From the NCBI GenBank assembly GCA_013115145.1, contig JAAPAO010000025.1, forward strand, positions 1-64,000: a DNA stretch of 64,000 nucleotides, in the 5' to 3' direction. Below are positions 10,886-20,818 of the stretch, piece by piece. The position numbers and the translations under genes are program-made. Each line of letters begins with the position of its first letter. Position 1 is the first letter of the stretch. Origin of the DNA: Perkinsus chesapeaki. Taxonomy: Eukaryota; Perkinsozoa; Perkinsida; Perkinsidae. Under the pieces are notes generated by a model. The model searched no databases and had not been told where the DNA came from. It saw only the letters and a program-made list of their open reading frames with translations.

Positions 10886-13800
10886 CTAGGAACTTGCTCT
10901 GCCTTAATCTGCGTCGTACTGGAGCCAAATATCTTACCAGCTTCCGATACCTTTTCCACCTAAAATTCATTCCTCCCAGGAATCGAACCCACGCCCTTCA
11001 GCATGGTAAACAACGACCGTACCCGCTTGAACAACGAGCTCGACGCAAGCTTTTGGCCGACGAAGCCCGCGAAGGTTTCGATAACATCTTCATCATCATC
11101 GTCAAATATCCCAACCTCTCCATCAAGCTCACATTTATTAATCATTTGTATCACCCCGTAAACCTGTACAACTGGATGCGAGGAGGATACGTCACGCGCC
11201 AGGAAATTCGCTCGCACAATAGGTTCAAGTCTGAGCCATGATAGCTGGTCACCAAACCAAAAGCTTGGTCCCACAACAGCTTTGCGGTGAGCCACGGAAA
11301 ACGCTGACAAATGCCCAGCAGTGAACAAATAACGATTCAAAAAATTTCCAAGATCAAGCATTATCCACATCTTGTCATCGCGTCGCATCAGACATGAAGA
11401 TCATTAGTGTTATCGAAAACAAAAGTCTCGTCGTAGTGTTAAGCTCTGATCGAGAGGAAGCTGACCATACGGTCTCGATATAGCCCAGCTCATTCCCTCG
11501 AGCCTATATCAAGAGGATGACATGGATGCATTCCAACTGCCATTTTAATCTACAATTTCTCACCTGACCATCCTTCTGGATGGGACACACCAGCACGCTT
11601 CTGGTTCGATAACCAGTTTTCACGTCCATCTCAGAATTGAACCTATTACACAGCGGAATTTCCTGGCGCGTGACTTATTTACCTCTCATCTTCCCAGGCA
11701 TCGAGGATATTAATAGTCTTCCTCTCTCTAGCGCATTCTCCCGCGATCCCTTACATCATTACCAGTCCAACGAGTTAAGCATTCAAGCTCCCATCCCAAT
11801 GGTCGTGGGTTCTATCCCCCCACTTGCCTTTATTCCACGATATCCGTATCTCTTTCATACTATCCGTCGCTATGCTCCACAACTGCTCCTTATTATGATC
11901 AACTAGATACACTGTTGAGCGATCAGCCGACACCTACTCAGACCTCAATCGCCCTGCCACTCATCCAACCTTCGCACCACGATTACTCAGTCCGCTCTGC
12001 CTACACAGCTGGACGCGATAAAATAACTTAATCACTATTTTCGGTATTAAATCCCCAAGACCATTAGGTCTCAAACACCATTATAACTCTTCTCTAACAT
12101 CATTCTACTCCTGCTTATTTCTCGCCCGCAGCACGGCCTATAAGGCCCTACAGCCGCCTCTATCCCACATCGCATCATTAAAACAAACTCCGCGAACCCC
12201 CATATGCCCCCGCCGCATTACCAGTTCATTAGCGTGCATCGCTATCGTCAAAATTGTGCTCTGTGCCCCGAGGTCTTGACTCAGCCCCGAAAGTATCCTC
12301 ACCAAACCTTCAGACTTCTCCAAAGACTTAACTGCTAGTCCATACAGCTCAGCATTCCTATCGCAGCAATTTCATGGCGCGCGACATTCCACTACCGCAA
12401 GGCGATGCCGGCTTGTTGCGCTAGATGCTCTGCTACGAGCTGATCGGATGAAGTGAACGGCTCCAAGTCATCATCTGCAACAAACCGAACCGCGTTTCAA
12501 GAATCATGAGCAACGAAGTAAGAAGTTCATACTAAAACATAGTCATCAGTCTGCTAACAAGTATCATAGAAAAGCTACCATATCCTCAATTACGCGGTCA
12601 TACTCACCCATCATATACAACACAGGAACTCTCCAGTCCCTTACGAGATAACACCTTCTTCTATGATTCCAAGTAGTCTACTAGTAATTCTGAAAGTCTC
12701 TATGAAGTAAACCAACCATACTGACCAATTACATAAAGCCCTATCCATCATATGTTTATATAACTAGCGTAACACAGCGTGATGGCATCAAGCAATGAAT
12801 CCCTAGAGTTCCTCCATACCAACTTTCCCCCAGATTCCCTCTTGATAGTACCATTAGCCTTATTCATTATCTGCAGAACTCCAACTGCCTCTCCATTGAA
12901 GTCCACTACGGGAACAGCAAGCAACTGTCTCGTCCTATATCCTGAACCCAAATCGATCGCCCGATCGATAGCTAGATACGCAACTGCCACGGAGCAACCC
13001 TACCAGTCTTTTTATCAAAGTCGCTGTCAAATCTCGTGTCCTTGTAGCAGTCTGCTATATTAACCTTGAATTCAGGTTACAACCGCGGAAGAATCTTTAC
13101 ATTCCGCCACGATCACGCTTCAACCTAATCTTCAATTTTCCCTCCCCACCAACTTACCGTCTCTTTACTGGCAAACACATGACCAGCAATGCCCTGTTTA
13201 GGATGCACCTACAAACCTCTCCGACTGCCAATCCCGAGCGCCACAAGATTGTCCCACTCGTATAGGTTTGGCTAGATTGCTCGCTGTCAAGGTCAGCATT
13301 TTTGTGTGTGGATTGTAGATGAAAAGCGACGCTCGATCACTTCGCGTTAATCGTAGTGCTTCTCTAATAATCGCATTAATGGTCTCCTTGGGTACCTGTA
13401 GGAGGGCTCCATCCAACGAACCAGAAGCCTAGTGCGGAAAAGATATAATAAAAGGGCGAGATAGGTTCCTAACCACAGAATAGAGATGGAATACGTACCC
13501 CTACGTATAATGGAATACGATGCCCTTGGTCTATTAAATCACCTTTGCAACGACCCTAAATCCAGATACATTGACGAAAGTATCAATAGGTCAATAATGT
13601 GAAATTGAGCAAAGTATATAGTTAAGATTATTCAGCCCCATATTACAATTTCTTTGTTAATTCGTCTAGTCGCCTCCAACAGCCCCTTTAATACGTCCCC
13701 ATCCATCTCTACAGCCGCCCTCCCTTTGCCGTACTAACTTAACCTTCAACGAGCAGCACGAGCAGTCGGTATTATCACCTCGGTGGCAAACGTTTCATCG

Positions 13801-14218
13801 CTGTTCTCCAACATCTGTAACCAATACCTACCATAACAGTTCTAGCCTCGTGGGTGTTATTCGGCCATACTAGCACAGCACAAGATGCACCCACGCCATC
13901 TGTTTGACTATCTCGATTAATCTAGAATGTTTTCGTAGTAAAAACTTTGATAATGCAGACTTTTAAAGCGCTGATGTATTGACAATTACAAACCATAATT
14001 TACCATAGAACAGTCAGAAGTAAGAAAGAAAGGTTAAACTACACCACCATCATTGGGCTCTAACGAAAGGGTATGTCTAGCTCTATTCGATATTCAATTG
14101 TAGCTGATTACTTTTTTGGATTTGTCGGTTTTTCTATCAGAATGCCTTCTATCAGGTTGGACACCATATCCTGTATACGATGCTCCTTTATGTACTGTTG
14201 CAGGCTGAGTCCATCCAT
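10886..14218 (-). CDS. RIIa dimerisation domain plus tandem GAF protein
   Basis: Probable signalling or axonemal scaffold. The first exon (14112-14218) starts MDGLSLQQYIKEHRIQDMVS and continues to IEKPTNPK. That is the RIIa/DPY-30-like docking fold found at the N-terminus of PKA regulatory subunits. GAF 1 is seen in exons near 13416-13260 (RASLFIYNPHTKMLTLTAS) and 12990-12860 (QLLAVPVVDFNGEAVGVLQI). GAF 2 starts near 12323 (LSGLSQDLGAQSTILTIAMH) and ends in the exon 11023 to about 11180 (VYGVIQMINK, FDDDDEDVIETFAGFVG). The last exons read VEKVSEAG and then a short tail with a stop at about 10886; this end is tentative. GAF domains often bind cyclic nucleotides. No catalytic phosphodiesterase or cyclase domain is visible. 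Several middle exons were not resolved. Confidence 0.6.
10960..11022 (-). other. 63-nt intron made of tRNA 3'-half-like sequence
   Basis: Intron of the RIIa-GAF gene after codons for SSSLFKR. It starts GTACGGTCG, contains CTGAAGGGCGTGGGTTCGAT then TCCTGG, and ends AATTTTAG. It shares 18 identical bases (GGGCGTGGGTTCGATTCC) with the ABC-transporter intron at 6182-6230. Sense orientation. Confidence 0.75.
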
Positions 14219-14504
14219 CGAACAAGTGAATACACGCATGCGGTCGCCAGACCGCGCATTTTGCAAAGTTATCGATTGGAATGGCGAGCGCGTTATGAAT
14301 TCTGACGTGGTCGGATGAGTCGCACGGCTGAACCGTGACGGCCCGTCTTTGACGGGAAGTACTCGCCGTGGCAGCTCGACAGTCACACGTTGGACGGCTA
14401 TGTACTACATAGTCTTAGTGGAGGTCCAGGACCTCCTGCATGGCAGAGGCTTTGACTCAGAGTCGATGCAGGTTCGGTCACGTAACGTCATTGAGGTTTA
14501 GTAC

Positions 14505-14827
14505 TGTGACGGCTACGTGCAGAGGAGACATTACCCACACAATGCAAGACAGAAGATATGCATGAAGAATATTCAACTAGCGTCATTCATTATTCAAGCT
14601 AATTAGTATGATGATTATACCGTATATATTGTGATGAGATAACGCACTGAGTTTGGTATTTCTTTCATTTGTTTCGTGCAGGGTGTTTTCCATTCCCTTC
14701 TGAACCTGTGACGTAACCATCGTCCATTTTGTGAATGCTCCCAAGAATGTAACCAAACGTCTAAGACGCAACTCTGAGTGTAGATTATAGAGATGAGGTG
14801 ATGACAGTCAGAGGTACCGCGTGAGCA
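14505..14827 (+). repeat. 5' LTR with inverted 3' part
   Basis: Bases 14505-14704 match 18780-18979 of the 3' LTR in direct orientation, with very few differences. Bases 14706-14827 are the reverse complement of 18992-19113. A short stretch of about 12 bases at the 3' LTR junction (18980-18991) is missing here. Confidence 0.9.
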
Positions 14828-14829
14828 AG

Positions 14830-15389
14830 AAAACAGACATCGTCACAACATACAACGGGGAGGTCACCGAGATGCTCTTGAACCAGTTGCCGGTCACCAG
14901 CTACAAGTATCTGAGAAGGTTCGATTGGGTATATATATCGAAGATGAATTGGCACTCTCCATTGATGCCTATCCGACAGACATGAGTCACATGTGTGTCG
15001 ATGCCAATGTTATTCTTGGTAGCGACAGCATGAAGAGAATGGGGGCCATAGTCGACTTCGCCGAGGGTATCCTTGATACCACCGATTGTGACCTGAAGTT
15101 TCCCTTGATCGGTTTGACTCAGCGTCATGCATCTCCGGTTTACACCACATTGACCAGCGCCACTTCTGATGAGTTCTCTTGCCATCCATTAGATAGCCTT
15201 GAGGCTCGATTCGCCAATGCCGATGAAGCTGACATCACCGCTTTCTGCGAGTCGCGTCTAGAGGGAAAAGAGCTTCCCGAGTTGACGTTTTCTCTCAAGC
15301 CTGGCACACACTGTTACCAGACAGTGTCCAGTACTCCGTCCCGAGTGGGTTACGAGAGGCCACTGATCGTGCCATCGACGAAGAGATAG
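14830..15389 (+). pseudogene. protease C-terminal remnant of the LTR element
   Basis: The frame is open from the LTR edge and carries VDANVILGSDSMKRMG, the typical retropepsin C-terminal ILG-D motif, then a linker to reverse transcriptase. The catalytic D-S/T-G motif and everything upstream are absent. It stops at 15389, while the RT frame is already open about 60 bases earlier in the -1 frame (from about 15320). No obvious slippery heptamer is seen at the overlap, so a lesion is as likely as programmed shifting. Confidence 0.6.
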
Positions 15390-18300
15390 CAAAAGGCCAT
15401 TGGATTGAACTCCAAGAGTCTGATCTCGAAGTTGATGCTTGGGTATCTCCGGCCTTCAGTAAAGCCAAATGCCGTACTGAGGATGGTTTGCCGAGAGTGA
15501 GAATCTTGGTAGATTTGAGACTGCTCAATAATGCCATAAGCATTGACAGTCACTACCGAGAAGGCCAACTTCTTCCTTCCCAAGAGGCATTCATCAGAAA
15601 TATACCGTCTTGTACGGCATCGTACTCACTGGTGGATGTATCCTCGGCGTTCCATGGCTGCCGTGTCAACCCTCAAGTTCAACGACTTCTGACTTTTCGG
15701 CTGAATGCGCGTCTCCTGAGGGCTAAGACTCTACCGCAAGGCCTCGGTATAAGCGCCCTTTTCTGGGGGCGGCATCTACATACTGCGCTTTCTCTAATAT
15801 ATGGTTCACTTTGGACCAAATGGCTGTCACCGTACGTCGATGATCTATTAATATTTGCCGAGAGCCCCACGCGCTGTAAATGGCGGCGCTCCTTGATCAC
15901 CTGCGCTCTAAGGGCGATGGGCAAAGAGATAAGCCTCAAGGTCGGTTCTGAGGTGACACCTGCCATTGACGCCATTGGCCTACATTTTGATGGTCCTTAC
16001 TATCGGTTATCAGACGAGAACTTGGATAAGCTCAGAGCCCTGTTTGTGCATACCCCGCGTAACCAGCAGGAGGTTCGCCGCCTAATTGGTACGATATTAT
16101 GGAGCTCCCTCGCCTTCAGAGGCGACCGTCTGGTTGACTTTGGTGAATGCCTTCGGTCTCTGAATGACCTGTTAACTATCCCTTCATCGGATTTCGAATG
16201 GGCTAATTCAAATGGTCCTCCAACGGAAAAGAAGTTGATGACTATGCTCACCCGCGAGAATCTTGCCCTCCATAGTGATCTGGAGGAAGCTACTGGGGAA
16301 TCTGGTGGTTATGTGTGGTTGGTTCAGTCTGATGCGAGCGACGTTGCCGTCGCAGGAGCTCTTTACAGGGCAAGAGCTAATATCGTCTATGGTACATGCC
16401 GAGACCCCCAGGAGAGACTGCAGGATGCCTCACTCGTGGCCCTGTGGAGTAAGGCTTTATCCTCCGTCCAACAAAGGTGGCATACTATAGAAAAGGAGGC
16501 TTATGCTGTCTACTGCTGCATATCTAGATGGGGGCGGCTCTGGCTGTCAACCACTAGGAATGCTCATATGGTAAAACCCGATAGAAAGTGTGGTCCGGCG
16601 ATACTCTTCCAGTCGGACAGCCAAACGGCTATCCGGCACTGGGAAACCCTAAAGGTGCCTCATGATCCTGCCATTTCCCTCAAGGGGAAACGATTTCTAT
16701 CTTGGGTCGAGAACGTCTCCTTCATCTCCTTTATGGATCATGGTTTCGAGCACTTGCCTGGCTCTTATAATTCTGTGGCCGATATGCTCACTAGAGTCGG
16801 AGCATTCTTATCGACTCCAGGTCCAGAGTTATTGGGTCATGGGTCTGTATACTCTTTAACTCCAGCTACTATGAAGTCATCGTCGCTGAGACCAGCTCTA
16901 CCTTTGTCCGATACAACGATAAGAAACGTTGGGCTCGCTTACTACGACGATGAGACACAGTGGCAAGGAGTTATGCTACGAGAAATCTTCATAACCTTGC
17001 TGTCGAAAGTCAAGCCTACGGATTTGCCTTCCGGTGTGGTATTTCCTCATGGCCGTCACCTCACTCAAATTGAAGCATGGTTACAGGCTGGCCTTTTCGT
17101 TCTCTCGGACGACAACCTGATGTTCACCGCGGCGACTCTAACATCCTCTAAGGCGCTGTACGTTTTGGTTGTACCTGCTTCGTGTGAGGCCGATCTGGTA
17201 GATTCGTCTATCGTCGATGCGGCGACCGCATGTGACGACCCATTTGATCTTCGCCGACAGATTCTGTTTTGTACCCATGACCAGATCATGAGCGGTGCAA
17301 CCCATATGAGTCTGGGTGCCGCCCTTAAGGCTTTATCGGACTCAGTCTGGTGGCCGGCTATGGTTTCCGCTATGCGTGACCATGTTTGGTCTTGCCCGGT
17401 ATGTTGCACGACTTCACGACGACGAGGAAAACAAGTCCCTGCTCGACCTGTACTAGCTACGACTCGGTTCAAGGAGATCCAGATTGACCATAAGGAGATT
17501 CCTCTACGGCTAAAAGAACGAATTGAAGATCTTCCGGCAACTGCGGCCGTTTTAAGCATCGTTGATAGGTGCACTGGGGAACTCTGCATTGAATTGGTGC
17601 GGGATAAAACTGCGCTAACTACGGCCCAGACTCTGGTACGTCGGTGGATGAGCAAGCGTGGTGTACCGGCAATCGTATCATGTGATAATGCCTTTGCTAC
17701 AGATCTTGCGAAGATCGTGTCTTCTCTTCTTGGGTATAGAATGACCTTTGCATGTGCTCGCCACCCTCAAGGTTCTTCAATGGTCGAGAGAAGCCATGCA
17801 TCTATATCTACTGCCCTGACATATATTGAAGAATCCGGCGACTGCGACTCCGCCTATGATCTGGAGCTCCATCTTGCTTCGGCTGAGTTCTCCCATAACG
17901 CGAACTCTGGTGTCTTCCGCAGGTTATTGGGTGAAGATGTACCGAAACCTCTTTCTCTCTGTGGAGTTTCTTCTGATGGTGACGAGCTGGTAACCTTGAA
18001 TGGTGTTGATGAAACGAAGTTCGTTAGAAGGTTAACTGCTCTGGTGGAAGACGAAGTTCTCGAGCATATTGTCGGCTCGGCCATTAAGGGGCATTATAAC
18101 CTTTTTGACAGGGTTGCTAAGACGGCCCCTAAGAATGGGCGCCGGCTGATGTGTGACGTTGGTGACGTTGTCCTATACCAGGGTGCAGAAGATGTAGTCG
18201 TAAAGATCTCCTACGACGCGTACTCCGGCCTTCCCTTGGTGGTGAAATTGGCATCAGGCACGAAAGTTCACCCCACGGAGATATCACCTGCTGGTGATAG

Positions 18301-18754
18301 TCGCCCTGTAAGCCAGCCCACTATTACGGCCCGCCGTGCCGCTGTTATGAAATCCCCCGGCTCCCAACTGCGTTGGAACAGTGGTTACATCCTCTTCAAG
18401 GTTTCGAAGGCAGAGTTCGATAATCGCGATGACAATGTTGAGAGCCTGTTTATGATTGGCAAGGTTTTAGACTCGGAGCCCAATTTCCTCAAGGTCCATG
18501 TGTATGATGGCGGTAAAACATCCCGCTACTTCCTACCCTTGTGGACCTCTTCGATGAAACCCCATCCGGTTCGGTCTAAAGAGGCACCCCAAGATTATGA
18601 GCGCTTGATTCGGGACGTTCCTTACTGTGATGTCCTTTTCTCGGTTGACCTTACCGACAGCCTCCTATTGACGGCGACATCTCGTGCAAGGTTGAATGCC
18701 GCCTCTATTGGTAAGTGGATGTCACCCTCTGACACGGTCGCGTCTGATATGTAG
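15335..18754 (+). CDS. Ty3/gypsy-like pol: RT, RNase H, integrase
   Basis: One uninterrupted frame of about 1140 codons; an ATG first occurs at 15488, but homologous sequence (EEIAKGHWIE) begins before it. Domains in order: RT with the catalytic YVDD box (WLSPYVDDLLIFAES) and the template-binding LPQGLG; RNase H with QSDASD, EKEAYAVY, FQSDSQTA and a terminal N..AD motif; integrase zinc finger (TH-DQ..H..., CPVCC); integrase core with IQIDHKE, VSCDNAF and the catalytic Glu in SSMVERSH; and a variable C-terminus. The stop at 18754 is 25 bases before the 3' LTR. The intact frame suggests recent activity or trans-mobilisation, although gag is missing. Confidence 0.9.
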   Translation, partial: SVPSGLREATDRAIDEEIAKGHWIELQESDLEVDAWVSPAFSKAKCRTEDGLPRVRILVDLRLLNNAISIDSHYREGQLLPSQEAFIRNIPSCTASYSLVDVSSAFHGCRVNPQVQRLLTFRLNARLLRAKTLPQGLGISALFWGRHLHTALSLIYGSLWTKWLSPYVDDLLIFAESPTRCKWRRSLITCALRAMGKEISLKVGSEVTPAIDAIGLHFDGPYYRLSDENLDKLRALFVHTPRNQQEVRRLIGTILWSSLAFRGDRLVDFGECLRSLNDLLTIPSSDFEWANSNGPPTEKKLMTMLTRENLALHSDLEEATGESGGYVWLVQSDASDVAVAGALYRARANIVYGTCRDPQERLQDASLVALWSKALSSVQQRWHTIEKEAYAVYCCISRWGRLWLSTTRNAHMVKPDRKCGPAILFQSDSQTAIRHWETLKVPHDPAISLKGKRFLSWVENVSFISFMDHGFEHLPGSYNSVADMLTRVGAFLSTPGPELLGHGSVYSLTPATMKSSSLRPALPLSDTTIRNVGLAYYDDETQWQGVMLREIFITLLSKVKPTDLPSGVVFPHGRHLTQIEAWLQAGLFVLSDDNLMFTAATLTSSKALYVLVVPASCEADLVDSSIVDAATACDDPFDLRRQILFCTHDQIMSGATHMSLGAALKALSDSVWWPAMVSAMRDHVWSCPVCCTTSRRRGKQVPARPVLATTRFKEIQIDHKEIPLRLKERIEDLPATAAVLSIVDRCTGELCIELVRDKTALTTAQTLVRRWMSKRGVPAIVSCDNAFATDLAKIVSSLLGYRMTFACARHPQGSSMVERSHASISTALTYIEESGDCDSAYDLELHLASAEFSHNANSGVFRRLLGEDVPKPLSLCGVSSDGDELVTLNGVDETKFVRRLTALVEDEVLEHIVGSAIKGHYNLFDRVAKTAPKNGRRLMCDVGDVVLYQGAEDVVVKISYDAYSGLPLVVKLASGTKVHPTEISPAGDSRPVSQPTITARRAAVMKSPGSQLRWNSGYILFKVSKAEFDNRDDNVESLFMIGKVLDSEPNFLKVHVYDGGKTSRYFLPLWTSSMKPHPVRSKEAPQDYERLIRDVPYCDVLFSVDLTDSLLLTATSRARLNAASIGKWMSPSDTVASDM

Positions 18755-18779
18755 ACTGCTCCTCTAGTCTAGGGGGCAC

Positions 18780-19112
18780 TGTGACGGCTACGTGCAGAGG
18801 AGACATTACCCACACAATGCAAGACAGAAGATATGCATGAAGAATATTCAACTAGCGTCATTCATTATTCAAGCTAATTAGTATGATGATTATACCGTAT
18901 ATATTGTGATGAGATAACGCACTGAGTTTGGTATTTCATTCATTTGTTTCGTGCAGGGTGTTTTCCATTCCCTTCTGAAACGCCGAGTACCTGCTCACGC
19001 GGTACCTCTGACTGTCATCACCTCATCTCTATAATCTACACTCAGAGTTGCGTCTTAGACGTTTGGTTACATTCTTGGGAGCATTCACAAAATGGACGAT
19101 GGTTACGTCACA
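18780..19112 (+). repeat. 3' LTR, 333 bp
   Basis: Begins TGTGACGGCTACG and ends GTTACGTCACA, followed by the GTAC target duplication. Taken as the reference orientation because its two ends are the inverted TG..CA pair. Confidence 0.85.
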
Positions 19113-19116
19113 GTAC

Positions 19117-19966
19117 ACGCCTGCAATGAAGAGGAGTGCGATGCTCTCTGGAATTGGCTTTCACTGGAGTGAGGGTCGTATTGTGAAATGAAGCTATGCT
19201 AGCTCCGAGCTAGTAGCTCGTGAAATACTTATTCATGTAGCCTAGACGGTGTAGGCTGCGGTGTTGTCCTCATCTGTGGCACAGATTCTGTGCAATTGCA
19301 ACTCATACAGTTTTGAGCCGTACTGTACGGCTACGAATCGATTCTAGAACGATTCTTACAGCCAGCGCTAGGTTGATTACGCTCGATATCGAATAATTCT
19401 TCATAAGCTGTTTCTGCAAAACTGTTGGCAATGAGTGCCGTCACTCTGCAGAACTATATCCCATAGCCTACACGCACGAATCGAAGCGATCGGGAAGTTG
19501 TGCGGGTGGTCCTCATGAACGAAACAGGCAATGATGGGCCGACAGACACTGTCAGAGAATGCGGCTCCGAAAATGTCAACAAAAAGGGGGTCCCCCTTAG
19601 GGGTCATCCCGCGATATGCGCCAGCATGCGAAACCTTAGCAGCTAAAGCTTAGCTCCGACTCTAACACCGTGGCACCAACGACTCATGGGGATGCCTGAT
19701 CGAGTGAAGCTGTGTGGCAAGACTGAATACTTCGAGTCCTAGAGATGAAGCTTGTGGTCTCGCACCTTGGGAGCCATTGTGTTTTGGTAGTTGTACACTA
19801 GCCCTTGGTTGCGTAAATGAATTCTGCTAGGAGGAGTAGGATCTCTTGAGACTAGCTACATTCGTTTTTGGTAAACCCTACAGTGACAATAACAGTTTAG
19901 GTATTAAACTCTCGCTCGGAAGCTGCACATAGTCTATGTGACATAGAATGGATAGTCTAACTAAGA
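19117..19966. other. no gene seen
   Basis: Only short overlapping frames are present. A small palindromic patch around 19928-19955 (CTATGTGACATAGA) lies just before the inverted-repeat element. Confidence 0.4.
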
Positions 19967-20597
19967 CAATTTCGGCGTTGGACTATAAACCCTCACACAC
20001 ACACGCACCAACGACAGCGCTACAAGGTGGCCGTCCGTCCAGTAGCTGGACTCCAGTTCGACAGAGTTGTTCCACGCGCACTGTGTACACCCTTTCTCCG
20101 GTATATTCCTCCGCCGAAACCGTCGGACGACGCTCTGGCTTCAGAGGACTCTCTGCAGTGGGCCACTGCGAGCGCAGTGCTTACCGGGGCTCGCCATGCC
20201 GCTCCCACCACTGTTTTACGCATAACTAAACCTACGGATTCTACTCAGGATAGTCGGACCAACAGTCTTGAAGATTTAATCATCTGCGTGTAAATCCTAA
20301 AGGTGCCCCAGACAGCTTGTCTGTGTGTCTGCGTCGTGCCGACGACGATGTCATCGTCAGAGAGAATCTTATACCGCTTTTGAGCTGCGGAAATGATAGG
20401 ACTAACCCCTGTGTATTTGCTGGCGAATGAAGCGAAGCCGACATGTCATTAACAGTCACAGAGGGAGTCCATCTTAACGGCATAGAATGGGACAACCTGC
20501 ATGTCTTGCAAAGTGTCACGGATCCGTGACACCGTTAGTAGATCCACCGCGCCACGACACGTGGTGTGTGTGAGTTTATAGTCCAACGCCGAAATTG
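19967..20597. mobile_element. 631-bp element with 24-bp terminal inverted repeats
   Basis: The left end 19967-19990 (CAATTTCGGCGTTGGACTAT then AAAC) and right end 20574-20597 are perfect reverse complements. Similarity continues inward as TCACACACAC on both sides. No transposase frame fits inside, so a non-autonomous DNA element is the simplest reading. No clear target duplication is seen, so an inverted duplication is possible. Confidence 0.6.
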
Positions 20598-20818
20598 GCT
20601 TACGGACTCTTGAGTTTTGAGGCGACATGAAAGAAGTCCATGTCGTAATGTTTATGCGACTCGTGGGCTAGAATGCAGCTCCTGAATTCAATGACAGGAA
20701 ATTCCAATCTGGACTACAGACTATGGAGCAAGCTCGACTCGGAAAAGCCAAACGTTTTCACTGGAACCCTGAGAACTTTTCAGGGTGTTATCTTCGTTGA
20801 TCGTAAGCTCCACCTTGT

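Larger units (their letters stand above)
14501..19116 (+). mobile_element. LTR retrotransposon, Ty3/gypsy-like, gag-less
   Basis: The element is bounded by LTRs at 14505-14827 and 18780-19112 and flanked by a 4-bp duplication GTAC (14501-14504 and 19113-19116), so it inserted as one unit. The interior begins directly with the end of a protease and continues through reverse transcriptase, RNase H and integrase. No gag and no protease active site are present between the 5' LTR and 14925. The LTR ends are TGTGACGG and GTCACA, the usual TG..CA. Confidence 0.85.

Noticed and set aside
17065-17655. 196-codon minus frame
   Set aside because: Lies entirely antisense to the integrase region of the intact pol frame; a codon-bias shadow.
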